The notes: generated from the letters alone by a model not told the origin. DNA of 64,000 nucleotides from Pseudomonas orientalis (GCF_001439815.1 NZ_JYLM01000001.1:186001-250000); one strand, 5' to 3'; positions 34,351-43,888 are shown, numbered from the stretch's first letter. A program made the numbers and translations.

Positions 34351-36265
34351 TGGCGGCAGTGCTCAACGGGTTGGGCAGGCGCCCGACGATATCGGCATGG
34401 CTTTCCATCAGCCGCATGCGCATAAACGACTTGGCCGGCCAGTCCTGTTCCAGCAGCGCGGCGCGTTCGGTCAGCCAGCGTTGGGGGTCGACCTGGCTGC
34501 GTACGTCATCGAAGCACTGGCTGACCTGCGCTGACAATTCTTCCCACAACAGTGCCTGGTCAATATCGAAGTGGCGCGCGCAGAGCAATACCAACTCGCC
34601 CAGATGGCACATGAACACCGTGTGCAGCAACTTGTCACGCACGAAACCCGCGTCATCGTACAAGGTCATCTTCGGATCGTGCAGTTCGATATCCAGACCG
34701 TGGGCATGCAAGGTCTTGCGGTCGATGCGGATATCGCCGAAATCGCGTAACAGCAGGCGGCTGACGTGCCCGTCTGCGCCCATGACCATAAAGGAATTCT
34801 GCTGATGGGCCTCGAAGGCAACGCCATAGCGCAGGTACATGCCCAGCAGGGCCGGCACGGCGATGGACGCATAGTCCTTGAAAAATGCGCGTATGGCCTG
34901 TGCGTCGTCAGTGCCTTTGCTCAGACGCACCCACTGGCGGAGCAACGGCTGTCCATGCTGGTCGGTGGCGAACAGGCTGCCTACGGGGATGGCCATCTCG
35001 CCCGTTTCGAGCAGGCTTTGCGGGTTGTCGCGGTAGAGCACGGCCAGGTGGCGGGAGTGTTCGTCATTCACCGGTTGTGGCTTGAAATGCACACCGAGGC
35101 GCTCGGGCACGATGCTGAGCAGGCGCTGGATGTCGGGCTCGCGCGCCAGAATGGTCTGCAGCAGATGGCTGATCCGCGGGCCCATGCGCGCGGAGCGGGG
35201 TGACACCGTGCGCTGCACGCTGGTCAGGCGCAACGACACCGGGAGCTTGACCATTGGCGCATCGCTGCGGCCTTCAGGCAAGACGGTCCTGAACGACATG
35301 GTCGGGTGGGCGGTGAAGGCCACGATGTCGGTCAGCACCAGCAGCCGGTCGGCGATTTCGTTGGCGAACAGGTGCGGTAACTCCTGGCGAGCTTGCCAGG
35401 GGTGGGCAGGCAGCGGCAGATAATCGCTGACCTCAAGGCCCTGGGCGGTCAGTTGCGCCGTCAACTGGAGGGCGGCCTGCGGGAATTGGTGTTGCCACCA
35501 CTGCCAGTAGTCCGCAGTCCCGGCCAGGCTTTCGACGTGGGCGTACTGGCGGTGCAGGGCGCACAGCAATACCGGGAAGCGCGCTTCGAACTCCGGCGAG
35601 AAATCGATCACCTGTTCTGTGCCCAGACCCAGCTTTGTCTTGTAGTTCGGGTGCCAGGGATGGCCGAGCGTTCCCCACTGTTCAAGCACTGACGTCGGGT
35701 TGCCGACGCCTGGATCATTTTTCAGATAGCCGAGCAGATTGCCTTGATGCGCAGGGTCCATTGCGGCCTGCAAGTGGAGCGTCCATTGCTCGTGAAAGGC
35801 AAGGCACAGGGTATCGTTGATGAAGCTGTCGTCGATCTCTGTGTTGAGACGGTCCAGGACCTCTGGGGTGGCAGGCGATTCGAGGCGGGTGTTCAGCAAG
35901 CTCAGCAACTGCGACGGGAACTGGATCTTCTGTTCGGGCTGCCCAGCGCGCAGCACGCTGACCTGGCCGCGCAGATCCCAACTGGCCATGCGGCCGGGGC
36001 GCAGATGCTCGAAGCGCACGCGGGTCTGGTCGGGCAGCACCAGCCAGCAGTGGCCGTGTTCGTCATGGCTGAGTGCGCCTGGATCAAGCAGGCCTTCACG
36101 AAACAGTGCCTGGACCAGGCGCTGGAAACTACGTTCGCAGGCGGGCGCCAGGGTGGCGACCAGCGTATCGATCGTGATGTGCCTGGCCTGGAATTGACGG
36201 GTGGCGAGTGCTTCACCCCAACGGCCAAGCAGGGATTTTTCCGGTGTGGTGACATGTCCGTGCAT
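34340..36265 (-). CDS. IucA/IucC-family NIS siderophore synthetase
   Basis: A 641-residue NRPS-independent siderophore synthetase. It activates a carboxylate (usually citrate or a derivative) as an adenylate and joins it to an amine. Conserved family blocks are GHPWHPNYKTKLGL, SFRTVLPEG, the SLRLTSVQRTVSPRSARM region and AFEAHQQNSFMV with RDFGDIRI. The C-terminal FhuF-like segment follows. I use the ATG at 36265, with GGAG about 9 nt upstream; an in-frame start at 36,331 would add 22 residues. It is the only synthetase in the operon, and no decarboxylase or hydroxylase adjoins it. A candidate Fur box overlaps its promoter. Confidence 0.9.
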   Translation of the reverse strand: MHGHVTTPEKSLLGRWGEALATRQFQARHITIDTLVATLAPACERSFQRLVQALFREGLLDPGALSHDEHGHCWLVLPDQTRVRFEHLRPGRMASWDLRGQVSVLRAGQPEQKIQFPSQLLSLLNTRLESPATPEVLDRLNTEIDDSFINDTLCLAFHEQWTLHLQAAMDPAHQGNLLGYLKNDPGVGNPTSVLEQWGTLGHPWHPNYKTKLGLGTEQVIDFSPEFEARFPVLLCALHRQYAHVESLAGTADYWQWWQHQFPQAALQLTAQLTAQGLEVSDYLPLPAHPWQARQELPHLFANEIADRLLVLTDIVAFTAHPTMSFRTVLPEGRSDAPMVKLPVSLRLTSVQRTVSPRSARMGPRISHLLQTILAREPDIQRLLSIVPERLGVHFKPQPVNDEHSRHLAVLYRDNPQSLLETGEMAIPVGSLFATDQHGQPLLRQWVRLSKGTDDAQAIRAFFKDYASIAVPALLGMYLRYGVAFEAHQQNSFMVMGADGHVSRLLLRDFGDIRIDRKTLHAHGLDIELHDPKMTLYDDAGFVRDKLLHTVFMCHLGELVLLCARHFDIDQALLWEELSAQVSQCFDDVRSQVDPQRWLTERAALLEQDWPAKSFMRMRLMESHADIVGRLPNPLSTAANVG

Positions 36266-36311
36266 CAAGTCAAACTCCGTTTCCGTGGGGTCGAGTAAAA
36301 GCGCAGCGATA

Positions 36312-36331
36312 CTATCGAGAATCATTACCAA
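36312..36331 (-). promoter_or_regulatory. Candidate Fur box of the siderophore operon
   Basis: CTATCGAGAATCATTACC aligns with the Fur consensus mainly in its right half (ATCATTA-like). It lies about 50 nt upstream of the synthetase start, where iron-bound Fur would block the promoter. The left half is a poor match, so this is tentative. Confidence 0.5.
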
Positions 36332-36400
36332 ATGTCTATTTGTTGTTACGCTTTTTGCGGAAACGATTATTCAGGACAGCGAATGGCATTTTTTAAAAAC

Positions 36401-36429
36401 AAAAACCCCGCTCAAAGGCGGGGTTTTCG
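36401..36429 (-). terminator. Terminator after the 62-aa gene
   Basis: Read on the minus strand, CCCCGCC pairs with GGCGGGG-type partner across a short loop and is followed by a T-rich tract. It separates the 62-aa gene from the siderophore operon. Confidence 0.75.
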
Positions 36430-36480
36430 TTTGCAGGCGGCCCGGCTGCGTGGGCCGGGCGTCTACGCGATTTCAGGGTA

Positions 36481-36669
36481 TCAGGAGCCTTCCGCCTGGC
36501 GTTTCATCTCAAGCGATTCAAGTTCGTTTTTATAATGATGGGCATCGCTCTCGTTGTGAAACATGCCGACCAGCAAATCTTGTTGATGTACATCCCAGAT
36601 GTGAATCCCGTGGCCTATTGCTTCATGGGACATATGTTCGTCGTCGCGCTCAGTTACTTTTACAGTCAT
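36481..36669 (-). CDS. Small conserved protein (62 aa)
   Basis: A 62-residue acidic protein (MTVKVTERDDEHMSHEAIGHGIHIWDVHQQDLLVGMF) with a possible beta-hairpin followed by a helix (ESDAHHYKNELESLEM). A GGAG site precedes the start and a terminator follows. It is unusually histidine-rich (about seven His, several in HxH-like pairs), so metal binding is conceivable but unproven. Function is unknown. Confidence 0.7.
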   Translation of the reverse strand: MTVKVTERDDEHMSHEAIGHGIHIWDVHQQDLLVGMFHNESDAHHYKNELESLEMKRQAEGS

Positions 36670-36888
36670 CTGCTTGCTCCAATCTCTGGTTGACCTGCGG
36701 CAAGTCGTCGCAGGTCTTTGTTATATGATTTGTTAGCTTGCTAAGTAAACCGGTTTTGCGTGCAACAATTCATTGCAGGAAACGCAACAGTGCTGCAGGC
36801 CGCGTAAGCCGTGGCATTCGGTCGCAGGAGGGGTAGTTAGATGACAAAAGTTTCATGTTTTGGAAGGGTTTGTTAACCCCACTGACGC

Positions 36889-36957
36889 CATCGGGGGCAA
36901 GCCCCCTCCCACACTTGGACTGCATTCCAAATGTGGGAGGGGGCTTGCCCCCGATGG
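36889..36957. repeat. REP pair, tight
   Basis: CATCGGGGGCAAGCCCCCTC and its inverted partner GAGGGGGCTTGCCCCCGATG are separated by only about 25 nt, giving a near-perfect long hairpin. Confidence 0.88.
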
Positions 36958-36988
36958 GGCCAGAAGCTTCACAGCAAATATCCAGGCG

Positions 36989-37016
36989 AAAAAAAGCCCC
37001 GCATTCAGCGAGGCTC
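36989..37016 (-). terminator. Terminator of the DUF3108 / purMN transcript
   Basis: On the minus strand AGCCTCGC pairs with GCGGGGCT (one bulge) across a 5-nt loop and runs into seven T residues. Confidence 0.8.
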
Positions 37017-37036
37017 TTTTCAACGCATCAGGGCAA

Positions 37037-37750
37037 TCAGCTACCTTTAACGGCCTTACCGTCAACAGTGCCATCCTGCAGCATGATGTTGTATTCCTTG
37101 CCATCCGTCTCAACCTGGCGCAAAGCAACCAGAATGCCGCCCTGGTCCTTGGCAAACCACATCTGCGTGATGCGCTTGCTCTGGGAGGGATCACGCACGC
37201 GTTCAACCTTGATCGCGTCGATGGCGCCCACCTTGGTCTGGACCTTTTCCGCGCCAATCACGCGGAAGTCATAGGTGTCGACGTCAGTGCCTTCGGCCAC
37301 TCGGTAGCTCATGCTTTTCTTGCCGGCCGCCACATCGCGCTGAAGGGCGAGTTGGTAGGTGGACTTGTCGAGCATGCCGCTTTCGAGGGTGACGTTGACC
37401 GGGTCCTTGTTTTCAAAGCCGGTGATTTTCTTGGTCGCCTGGTCGAAATCCAGGTTGATCTTCTTCGCTTTGCCCAAGCCGCCGCGTTCGAAGCTGTAGC
37501 TCTTGGGTTGCAGAGTGTCCTTGTCGAACAGGATCACGCTGGTTTCGGTCAGGCTGGCAATCATCATCGAGGCCTTGAAGTTCAAGGTCCAGGTGCCGTC
37601 GCCGTTCTTGGTCAGGCTGCGTTCAGCCGAACCGCTCATGGGCAGTTGCTTCCAGTCGGCGGTGTAGCTGACGGAGAAAGGGTGAAGGTCTGCCGCTTGC
37701 ACGGCAGGCAGAGCGAACAGCGCAAAAGCGAAAAGCAGGGCGCGACGCAT
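37037..37750 (-). CDS. DUF3108-family periplasmic protein
   Basis: A 237-residue protein with a signal peptide (MRRALLFAFALFALPAVQA-AD) and a beta-rich DUF3108 domain (HPFSVSYTADWKQLPMSGSAERSL through ERVRDPSQSKRITQMWFAKDQGG). The family is exported and uncharacterised. It lies 8 nt downstream of purN and ends at a terminator, so it is probably the last gene of the purM-purN transcript. Such linkage is conserved in Pseudomonas, but no functional link with purine synthesis is known. Confidence 0.88.
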   Translation of the reverse strand: MRRALLFAFALFALPAVQAADLHPFSVSYTADWKQLPMSGSAERSLTKNGDGTWTLNFKASMMIASLTETSVILFDKDTLQPKSYSFERGGLGKAKKINLDFDQATKKITGFENKDPVNVTLESGMLDKSTYQLALQRDVAAGKKSMSYRVAEGTDVDTYDFRVIGAEKVQTKVGAIDAIKVERVRDPSQSKRITQMWFAKDQGGILVALRQVETDGKEYNIMLQDGTVDGKAVKGS

Positions 37751-37758
37751 AAAATCTC

Positions 37759-38421
37759 CTAGGTTCGAATCAAGTGGCCGCTGGCCGCGAGTAACTGACC
37801 GTCCAATAATGCACCCTGTTCACCCAGAATCAACCGACCCTCGGCAAACCAGCGAACAGCCAGCGGGTAAATCCTGTGTTCCTGGGTATGAACCCGTTGC
37901 GCAAGCGTCTGCGCCGAGTCGCCTGACTCTACCGGAACCACTGCCTGTACGACCAGAGGCCCGCCATCGAGTTCCTCGGTGACAAAGTGCACGCTGCAGC
38001 CATGCTCGCTGTCACCGGCATCGAGGGCGCGCTGGTGGGTATGCATGCCTTTGTACTTGGGCAGCAGGGACGGGTGGATATTGAGCAGGCGCCCTTCGTA
38101 ATGGCGCACGAAATCGGCGCTGAGAATGCGCATGAAGCCGGCGAGCACCACGAGTTTGGGGTCGAAGGCGTCGATCAGTTCGATCAAGGCCTGGTCGAAG
38201 GCCTCGCGACCTTCGAACGCCTTGTGATCCAGCGACCGGGTCTCGATGCCCGCGTCCCGGGCGCGTTGCAGGCCATAGGCGTCGCTGCGGTTGGAAATCA
38301 CCGCAGCGATGCGCACCGGGCTGTTGCCGGTACGCGTGCTGTCGATCAGGGCCTGCAAGTTACTGCCGGTGCCGGAAAGCAGCACCACGACATCACAGGT
38401 TGCGGGCATCCGCTCGTGCAT
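37759..38421 (-). CDS. purN: Phosphoribosylglycinamide formyltransferase
   Basis: A 220-residue GART enzyme that transfers a formyl group from 10-formyl-THF to GAR in purine synthesis. The nucleotide-binding loop VLLSGTGSNLQALI is at the start. The catalytic region reads LLNIHPSLLPKYKGMHTHQRAL, with the Asn/His pair, and SVHFVTEELDGGPLVVQ supplies the Asp. I chose the ATG at 38421, whose A overlaps the purM stop (TGATG). Length and motifs are normal. Confidence 0.95.
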   Translation of the reverse strand: MHERMPATCDVVVLLSGTGSNLQALIDSTRTGNSPVRIAAVISNRSDAYGLQRARDAGIETRSLDHKAFEGREAFDQALIELIDAFDPKLVVLAGFMRILSADFVRHYEGRLLNIHPSLLPKYKGMHTHQRALDAGDSEHGCSVHFVTEELDGGPLVVQAVVPVESGDSAQTLAQRVHTQEHRIYPLAVRWFAEGRLILGEQGALLDGQLLAASGHLIRT

Positions 38422-39479
38422 CAATGGGCCTTAAGGTTCTTCAGTTCAACCTGGGCTGCGCCTTCGGCAGCCGTGGCGATCTGGCCGATGACCCAAGGCT
38501 GCTCGCCGGCTTCACGCAATACGTTCAGCGCGGTTTCAACGTGTTCCTGCGCCATGCAGATGACCATGCCCACGCCGCAGTTGAGCACGCGGTGCATCTC
38601 GGTTTCGTTGACGTTGCCTTTCTCCTGCAGCCAGTCGAAGACCGCAGGGCGCTGCCAGCTGGACACGTCGACAATCGCCTGGGCGCCTTTTGGCAGCACG
38701 CGTGGAATGTTGTCCAGCAGGCCGCCGCCGGTGATGTGGGCCATGGCCTTGACGGCGCCGGTGTCCTTGATCAGCTTGAGCAGTGGCTTGACATAGATGC
38801 GCGTCGGGGCCATCAGCAGGTCGGTCAGTGGCTTGCCGTCGAGCTGGATGTTCTCGATGTCGGCGCCGGACACTTCGATGATCTTGCGGATCAGCGAGTA
38901 GCCGTTGGAGTGCGGGCCGGAGGATGGCAGGGCGAGCAGGGCGTCGCCGGCGGCCACTTTGGAGCCGTCGATGATTTCAGACTTTTCTACAACGCCGACG
39001 CAGAAACCCGCCAGGTCGTAGTCTTCGCCTTCGTACATGCCTGGCATTTCAGCGGTTTCGCCGCCCACCAGGGAGCAACCCGACAGTTCGCAGCCGGCGC
39101 CGATGCCGGTGACCACCTGGGTCGCGGTCTCGACATTGAGCTTGCCGGTGGCGTAGTAGTCGAGGAAGAACAACGGCTCGGCGCCGCACACCACCAGGTC
39201 GTTGACGCACATGGCGACCAGGTCGATGCCGATGCTGTCGTGCTTGTTCAGGTTCAGGGCCAGGCGCAGCTTGGTCCCCACGCCGTCGGTGCCGGATACC
39301 AGGACAGGCTGCTTGTAGCCGGCCGGGATTTCGCAGAGGGCGCCGAAACCGCCCAGGCCACCCATGACTTCGGGGCGCGCAGTGCGCTTGGCGACGCTCT
39401 TGATGCGTTCGACCAATGCTTCACCGGCGTCGATGTCTACACCGGCGTCCTTGTAGCTCAGGGAGGGTTGCTTGCTCAT
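38421..39479 (-). CDS. purM: Phosphoribosylformylglycinamidine cyclo-ligase
   Basis: A 352-residue AIR synthetase that cyclises FGAM to AIR with ATP. Motifs include [16 protein letters not shown] at the start, [13 protein letters not shown] and [13 protein letters not shown] in the ATP-binding half, [20 protein letters not shown] core, and [16 protein letters not shown]. The start [13 protein letters not shown] is the family norm; the longer upstream reading is not supported. It overlaps purN by one base and is transcribed first. Confidence 0.95.
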   Translation of the reverse strand: MSKQPSLSYKDAGVDIDAGEALVERIKSVAKRTARPEVMGGLGGFGALCEIPAGYKQPVLVSGTDGVGTKLRLALNLNKHDSIGIDLVAMCVNDLVVCGAEPLFFLDYYATGKLNVETATQVVTGIGAGCELSGCSLVGGETAEMPGMYEGEDYDLAGFCVGVVEKSEIIDGSKVAAGDALLALPSSGPHSNGYSLIRKIIEVSGADIENIQLDGKPLTDLLMAPTRIYVKPLLKLIKDTGAVKAMAHITGGGLLDNIPRVLPKGAQAIVDVSSWQRPAVFDWLQEKGNVNETEMHRVLNCGVGMVICMAQEHVETALNVLREAGEQPWVIGQIATAAEGAAQVELKNLKAH

Positions 39480-39819
39480 GATCCAGGCCTTTAGGGGGGA
39501 TTTCTGGGTAACGACCGGACGGGCGGGCACTTTTGGCAAAGGCCCGGCCGTCGACGGTCTGCGAAGGCGCGCGATTTTATCAGGCTTGAGGGGCAGCGGC
39601 CATCCTCGGGCCGACGGGCAGGGCATATGAGCTTAAAAAAACCGGAATCGGCGCGGTAATGGAGCGTATTAAGGTATAGCCTTGAACCCGCTATCGTTAT
39701 GACAGTATGAAAACTTGTCGAGACCCGTGAATGTTTTACCGGTCGCTGGGTCACAGCCTTGCCAAACCGAGATCACGCGGTCTGTTCCAGCCGCTAAATT
39801 TGTCGTTCGGGAATCTTCC

Positions 39820-40860
39820 ATGCGTCTGTGTAAATTCTTTTTTGTAGGCTGCTTGTCGTTGGTCAGCCTGGCGAGTCATGCCGAAACCCTCAATGGCCTC
39901 TATCAAGTCCTCGAACCGGTCAGCAGCCAGTCGCCCCAGGAGCGCGACCAGGCCACCCAGCGCGCCGTGCAGACCCTGGTCATCCGCCTGACCGGCGATG
40001 CCAAGGCCGCCGAGGGCCCAGGCCTGGCGGCGATCCGCAAGGACCCGCAGCAAATCATCAGCCAGTACGGCTACGACGCCGGCCCGCCGGAAAGCCTGCA
40101 AGTGGATTTCGATCCGGTCAGCACCGATCGCGTCTTGCGCGACGCCGGGTTGGCGATCTGGGGCAGCAATCGACCTTCGATCCTCGGCTGGTGGCTGAAC
40201 GACTCCACTGACGGCAGCAGCCTGGTCGGCGACGGCCAGGCCGTGGCGCAGACGCTGCGCCGCGCGGCCCAGCATCGCGGCTTGCCGTTGCGCCTGCCGC
40301 TGGGTGACTTGGACGAACAGGTCGTCGCCACCGCGCCGAATCTGGAAAGCGCAGACGCCACGCCGCTGCGCGCCGCCTCCGAGCGCTATGGCGCCGATGC
40401 GTTGCTGGCGGTGCATGCGCGCCAGGAAGGCAGCCAGTGGCAGGCCAAATGGCGCCTGTGGCTGGGCGACAAGACCGAGCAGGGCAGCGTGCAGGGGGCC
40501 GACACCGCTGCGGTCGCCGATGCCGTATTGCTCGCTGTCAGTCAAACGCTGGCACCGCGCTTTGCGGTCAAGCCTGGGGTCAGCTCCGAGCAGTTGCTTG
40601 AGGTGCAAGGCATGAACCTGGAGCGCTATGCCGCCCTGGGTCGTTTGCTGGAGCCCTTTGGCGGCCAGCCGCAGCGGGTGGACGGCGATCGAATTGTGTA
40701 TCGCGTCAATGGCAGTGCCGAGCAGTTGCGCACCCAGCTGAGCCTGGCCAGGCTGCAGGAAGTGCCGGCCGGTGAAATCCCCGTCCAGCAACCGCCGGCC
40801 GATGGCGCACAGCCGGCCACCGCGCCTGAGCCTCAGGCGCAGTTACGTTTTCGTTGGTAA
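39820..40860 (+). CDS. DUF2066-domain exported protein
   Basis: A 346-residue protein with a signal peptide (MRLCKFFFVGCLSLVSLASHA-ET) and a DUF2066 domain (LNGLYQVLEPVSSQSPQERDQATQRAVQTLVIRLTG onward). The C-terminus is Pro/Ala/Gln-rich. It begins at the ATG at 39820; the ORF could be read from 39715 but the signal peptide fixes the start. It is conserved beside purM and hda in Pseudomonas. Function is unknown; an envelope role is likely. Confidence 0.87.
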   Translation: MRLCKFFFVGCLSLVSLASHAETLNGLYQVLEPVSSQSPQERDQATQRAVQTLVIRLTGDAKAAEGPGLAAIRKDPQQIISQYGYDAGPPESLQVDFDPVSTDRVLRDAGLAIWGSNRPSILGWWLNDSTDGSSLVGDGQAVAQTLRRAAQHRGLPLRLPLGDLDEQVVATAPNLESADATPLRAASERYGADALLAVHARQEGSQWQAKWRLWLGDKTEQGSVQGADTAAVADAVLLAVSQTLAPRFAVKPGVSSEQLLEVQGMNLERYAALGRLLEPFGGQPQRVDGDRIVYRVNGSAEQLRTQLSLARLQEVPAGEIPVQQPPADGAQPATAPEPQAQLRFRW

Positions 40861-40918
40861 ACGAGTAAGGGGTCTTCCTTCTATAGAAGAAAGAAGCCAA
40901 TAACAGAGGAAGTGGTTT

Positions 40919-41992
40919 ATGGCGGATACGCGTCGTTGGGTGTGGCTTGGCGGGATCGTCCTGCTGTGCGTTTTTGTGTTCTTGCTGCATTCGATCCTGA
41001 CGCCGTTTCTGGTGGCGTTGCTGCTCGCCTATCTGTTCGATCCCGTGGTCGATCGCCTGGAGAAAGCCGGCCTGTCGCGAACCCTGGGTGTGGTCACGGT
41101 GTTTGCCTTGTTCACGCTGATTATCACCGCACTGGTGCTGGTGCTGGTGCCGATGCTGGCCAAGCAGCTGTATCGACTTTACGAACTGGCACCCCAGATG
41201 CTCGACTGGTTGCAGCACACGGCGATGCCGTGGGCCCAGGCCAAGCTGGGGCTGTCGGACGGGTTCTGGAAGTTCGACAAGGTCAAGGCGGCCATCAGTG
41301 AACACATGGACAAGACCACCGATATCGTCAGTATGGTGCTCAGCCAGGCAACCGCTTCCAGCCTTGCGCTGATCGGCTGGCTGACCAACCTGGTGCTGAT
41401 CCCGGTGGTGGCGTTCTATCTGCTGCGTGACTGGGACATCATGATGGCCAAGATCCGCAGCCTGCTGCCGCGCGACCGCGAGGAACGCATCGTGTCCCTG
41501 GCGGGCGAGTGCCATGAAGTACTCGGCGCGTTCGTGCGTGGGCAACTGCTGGTGATGTTGGCGCTGGGCATCATCTACGCCGCGGGCTTGATGGCCATCG
41601 GCCTTGAGCTGGGCCTGTTGATCGGCCTGATCGCCGGTCTCGCCGCGATCGTGCCGTACATGGGTTTTGTGATCGGTATCGGTGCGGCGCTGGTGGCGGG
41701 GCTGTTCCAGTTCGGCGGCGACCTCTACCCGATGCTGGGGATCGTCGCGGTGTTCATGGTCGGTCAGGCGCTCGAAGGCATGGTCTTGACGCCGCTGCTG
41801 GTGGGCGACCGCATCGGCCTGCATCCCGTAGCGGTGATCTTTGCGATCCTCGCGGGCGGTGAGCTGTTCGGCTTTACCGGCATCCTGCTGGCGCTGCCGG
41901 TGGCGGCGGTGATCATGGTGCTGGTGCGGCATGTGCACGATCTGTACAAGGATTCGGATGTGTACACGGGGGTTGAAGACCCCGATCTGTAA
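40919..41992 (+). CDS. AI-2E-family transporter (PerM-like)
   Basis: A 357-residue inner-membrane protein with about eight helices arranged as two, a long amphipathic/soluble stretch (about 75-140), then a cluster of helices, typical of the AI-2E/PerM family. Conserved bits are LLHSILTPFLVALLLAYLFDPVVDRLEK, YLLRDWDIMM, and the LIGLIAGLAAIVPYMGFVIG signature. Members export various small molecules or act as Na+/H+ antiporters, so the substrate cannot be told. AGAGGAAGTGG precedes the start. Confidence 0.88.
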   Translation: MADTRRWVWLGGIVLLCVFVFLLHSILTPFLVALLLAYLFDPVVDRLEKAGLSRTLGVVTVFALFTLIITALVLVLVPMLAKQLYRLYELAPQMLDWLQHTAMPWAQAKLGLSDGFWKFDKVKAAISEHMDKTTDIVSMVLSQATASSLALIGWLTNLVLIPVVAFYLLRDWDIMMAKIRSLLPRDREERIVSLAGECHEVLGAFVRGQLLVMLALGIIYAAGLMAIGLELGLLIGLIAGLAAIVPYMGFVIGIGAALVAGLFQFGGDLYPMLGIVAVFMVGQALEGMVLTPLLVGDRIGLHPVAVIFAILAGGELFGFTGILLALPVAAVIMVLVRHVHDLYKDSDVYTGVEDPDL

Positions 41993-42004
41993 GCGCAGCA
42001 TTCC

Positions 42005-42034
42005 AAACCCGGCTCATCGCCGGGTTTGTTGTTT
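42005..42034 (+). terminator. Terminator after the AI-2E gene
   Basis: AAACCCGGC pairs with GCCGGGTTT across a 4-nt loop and is followed by a T-rich tract, separating the permease from hda. Confidence 0.8.
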
Positions 42035-42196
42035 ATGGGGTGGGTGCGTCAAACAATTCGCGTAAAACCAGCAGGTTAACGCAAACCTTTGATTTTGCTT
42101 GTGGTCTGCTGCATTGTGCGCCCGGCGCCACGCGTATAAACTTTGTCAACTTTACACAGAGGCCACTCACGGTTCGATGGGAGCCGTTCAGTCAGC

Positions 42197-42901
42197 ATGA
42201 AACCGATTCAGCTGCCCCTAGGTGTGCGTCTGCGTGACGACGCTACCTTTATCAATTACTACCCAGGCGCCAATGCCGCAGCACTCGGCTATGTCGAGCG
42301 CCTCTGCGAAGCCGACGCCGGGTGGACTGAAAGCCTGATCTATCTGTGGGGCAAGCATGGCGTGGGGCGTACCCACCTGCTGCAGGCCGCGTGCCTGCGC
42401 TTTGAGCAAATGGGCGAGCCGGCGGTCTACTTGCCCTTGGCCGAGCTGATGGACCATGGTGTGGCGATCTTCGACAACCTCGAGCAATACGAACTGGTGT
42501 GCCTGGACGACTTGCAGGCCATCGCGGGCAAGGCGGATTGGGAAGAAGCGCTGTTTCACCTGTTCAACCGCCTGCGCGACAGCGGCCGGCGCCTGTTGAT
42601 CGCCGCGTCCACCTCGCCGCGTGAGCTGCCGGTGAAGCTGGCCGACCTCAAGTCGCGCCTGACGCTGGCGTTGATCTTCCAGATGCGCCCCCTGTCCGAC
42701 GAGGACAAACTGCGCGCCCTGCAACTGCGCGCCTCGCGTCGCGGCCTGCACCTGACCGACGAGGTCGGGCACTTCATCCTCACCCGTGGCACACGCAGCA
42801 TGAGCGCCTTGTTCGATCTGCTCGAACAGCTCGACCAGGCCTCGTTGCAGGCCCAGCGCAAGCTCACCATTCCGTTCCTCAAGGAAACCCTCGGCTGGTA
42901 G
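42197..42901 (+). CDS. hda: DnaA regulatory inactivator Hda
   Basis: A 234-residue AAA+ protein like DnaA domain III. With the beta clamp it promotes hydrolysis of DnaA-ATP and limits re-initiation. The clamp-binding motif QLPLGV is at residues 5-10, the P-loop is the Hda-type GKHGVGRTHLLQA, and CLDDLQAI is Walker B. The arginine-finger region is SRLTLALIFQMRPLSDEDK. The ATG at 42197 puts the clamp motif at the very N-terminus as expected. Confidence 0.94.
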   Translation: MKPIQLPLGVRLRDDATFINYYPGANAAALGYVERLCEADAGWTESLIYLWGKHGVGRTHLLQAACLRFEQMGEPAVYLPLAELMDHGVAIFDNLEQYELVCLDDLQAIAGKADWEEALFHLFNRLRDSGRRLLIAASTSPRELPVKLADLKSRLTLALIFQMRPLSDEDKLRALQLRASRRGLHLTDEVGHFILTRGTRSMSALFDLLEQLDQASLQAQRKLTIPFLKETLGW

Positions 42902-43114
42902 CCAACCCTCGCGTTTCCAGGCTTTCGGCAAATTCCAGGCGCCAGAAAACCTGCGTTGGAGCCGGTTTGGCCACGCAGAAGGCAGGTATCAGGGATCAAG
43001 GGCTTAGATGGCATAGTCCAAACAAGAAGTCACAAAGAACTCGATTGAATTTGCAAATCGATGTGATAGCGGGCATAGTCTCGCCTTCTTTACACATCAG
43101 CCACGGTCGTGCCC

Positions 43115-43744
43115 ATGCTAAATCGCTTCGCACCCCTCGTGCCTCTCGCACTCGTTACCCTGTTGTTTGGTTGCGCCTCCCACCCTCAGCAGGTGGCAGA
43201 ACAGCAAAAACCACAGGTTCAAAATCAGGCTAAATTCGTTGCTGCACAGTCTGCTTCTGTTTATGAAGAAGAGCTGGCAACCGAAAAAGAACTCGCCGAC
43301 TTCTCCGGCAGCAAGCCTTACCAACTCCCCGTTCTGGCCGACAGCATTCTCGAACGCGGTATGTCCCTGATCGGTACCCGCTACCGTTTCGGCGGCACTT
43401 CCGAAGCCGGTTTCGACTGCAGCGGTTTTATCGGCTACCTGTTTCGTGAAGAAGCCGGCATGAACCTGCCGCGCTCCACCCGAGAAATGATCAACGTCAA
43501 AGCACCGTTGGTCGCGCGCAACAACCTCAAGCCCGGTGATCTGCTTTTCTTCAGTACAGCCGGTCGCGGTCGGGTCAGCCACGCCGGTATCTACCTGGGC
43601 GATAACCAGTTTATCCACTCCAGCAGCCGCCGCAGCGGTGGGGTGCGGGTCGATAACCTGGGCGACAGCTACTGGAGCAAGACCTTCATCGAAGCCAAGC
43701 GCGCACTCGCCATGGCTCCCGCTACGGTTACCGCCAGTAAGTAA
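43115..43744 (+). CDS. NlpC/P60 peptidoglycan endopeptidase, lipoprotein (first of two)
   Basis: A 209-residue lipoprotein (MLNRFAPLVPLALVTLLFGCAS, lipobox LFGC) with a C-terminal NlpC/P60 cysteine-peptidase domain (about 85-205). The catalytic Cys is in FDCSGFIGYLF and the His in VSHAGIYLGDNQF, with a polar third residue in FIHSSS. It is likely a murein D,L-endopeptidase of the MepS/Spr type at the outer membrane. The ATG at 43115 is preferred over a GTG two codons upstream. The next gene is a close paralogue. Confidence 0.9.
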   Translation: MLNRFAPLVPLALVTLLFGCASHPQQVAEQQKPQVQNQAKFVAAQSASVYEEELATEKELADFSGSKPYQLPVLADSILERGMSLIGTRYRFGGTSEAGFDCSGFIGYLFREEAGMNLPRSTREMINVKAPLVARNNLKPGDLLFFSTAGRGRVSHAGIYLGDNQFIHSSSRRSGGVRVDNLGDSYWSKTFIEAKRALAMAPATVTASK

Positions 43745-43888
43745 AGTTAAAGTGATACTTGAAGTTTGACGCGTAAGCGCTAGAATCCCTGGACATTGCT
43801 GTAATCCGTTCGCGCGAGCCCTGCTTGCGCGTTCTGGTTTTCAGCGTTCGGCAGCGAAAGCCGCATCCAGACCAGGATTGTTCTGCAC

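Larger units (their letters stand above)
36670..37036. other. Intergenic region with a REP pair and a terminator
   Basis: These 367 nt hold, from left to right, the promoter area of the 62-aa gene, a REP pair at about 36,889-36,957 and the terminator of the DUF3108 gene. No convincing gene is present. Confidence 0.6.
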
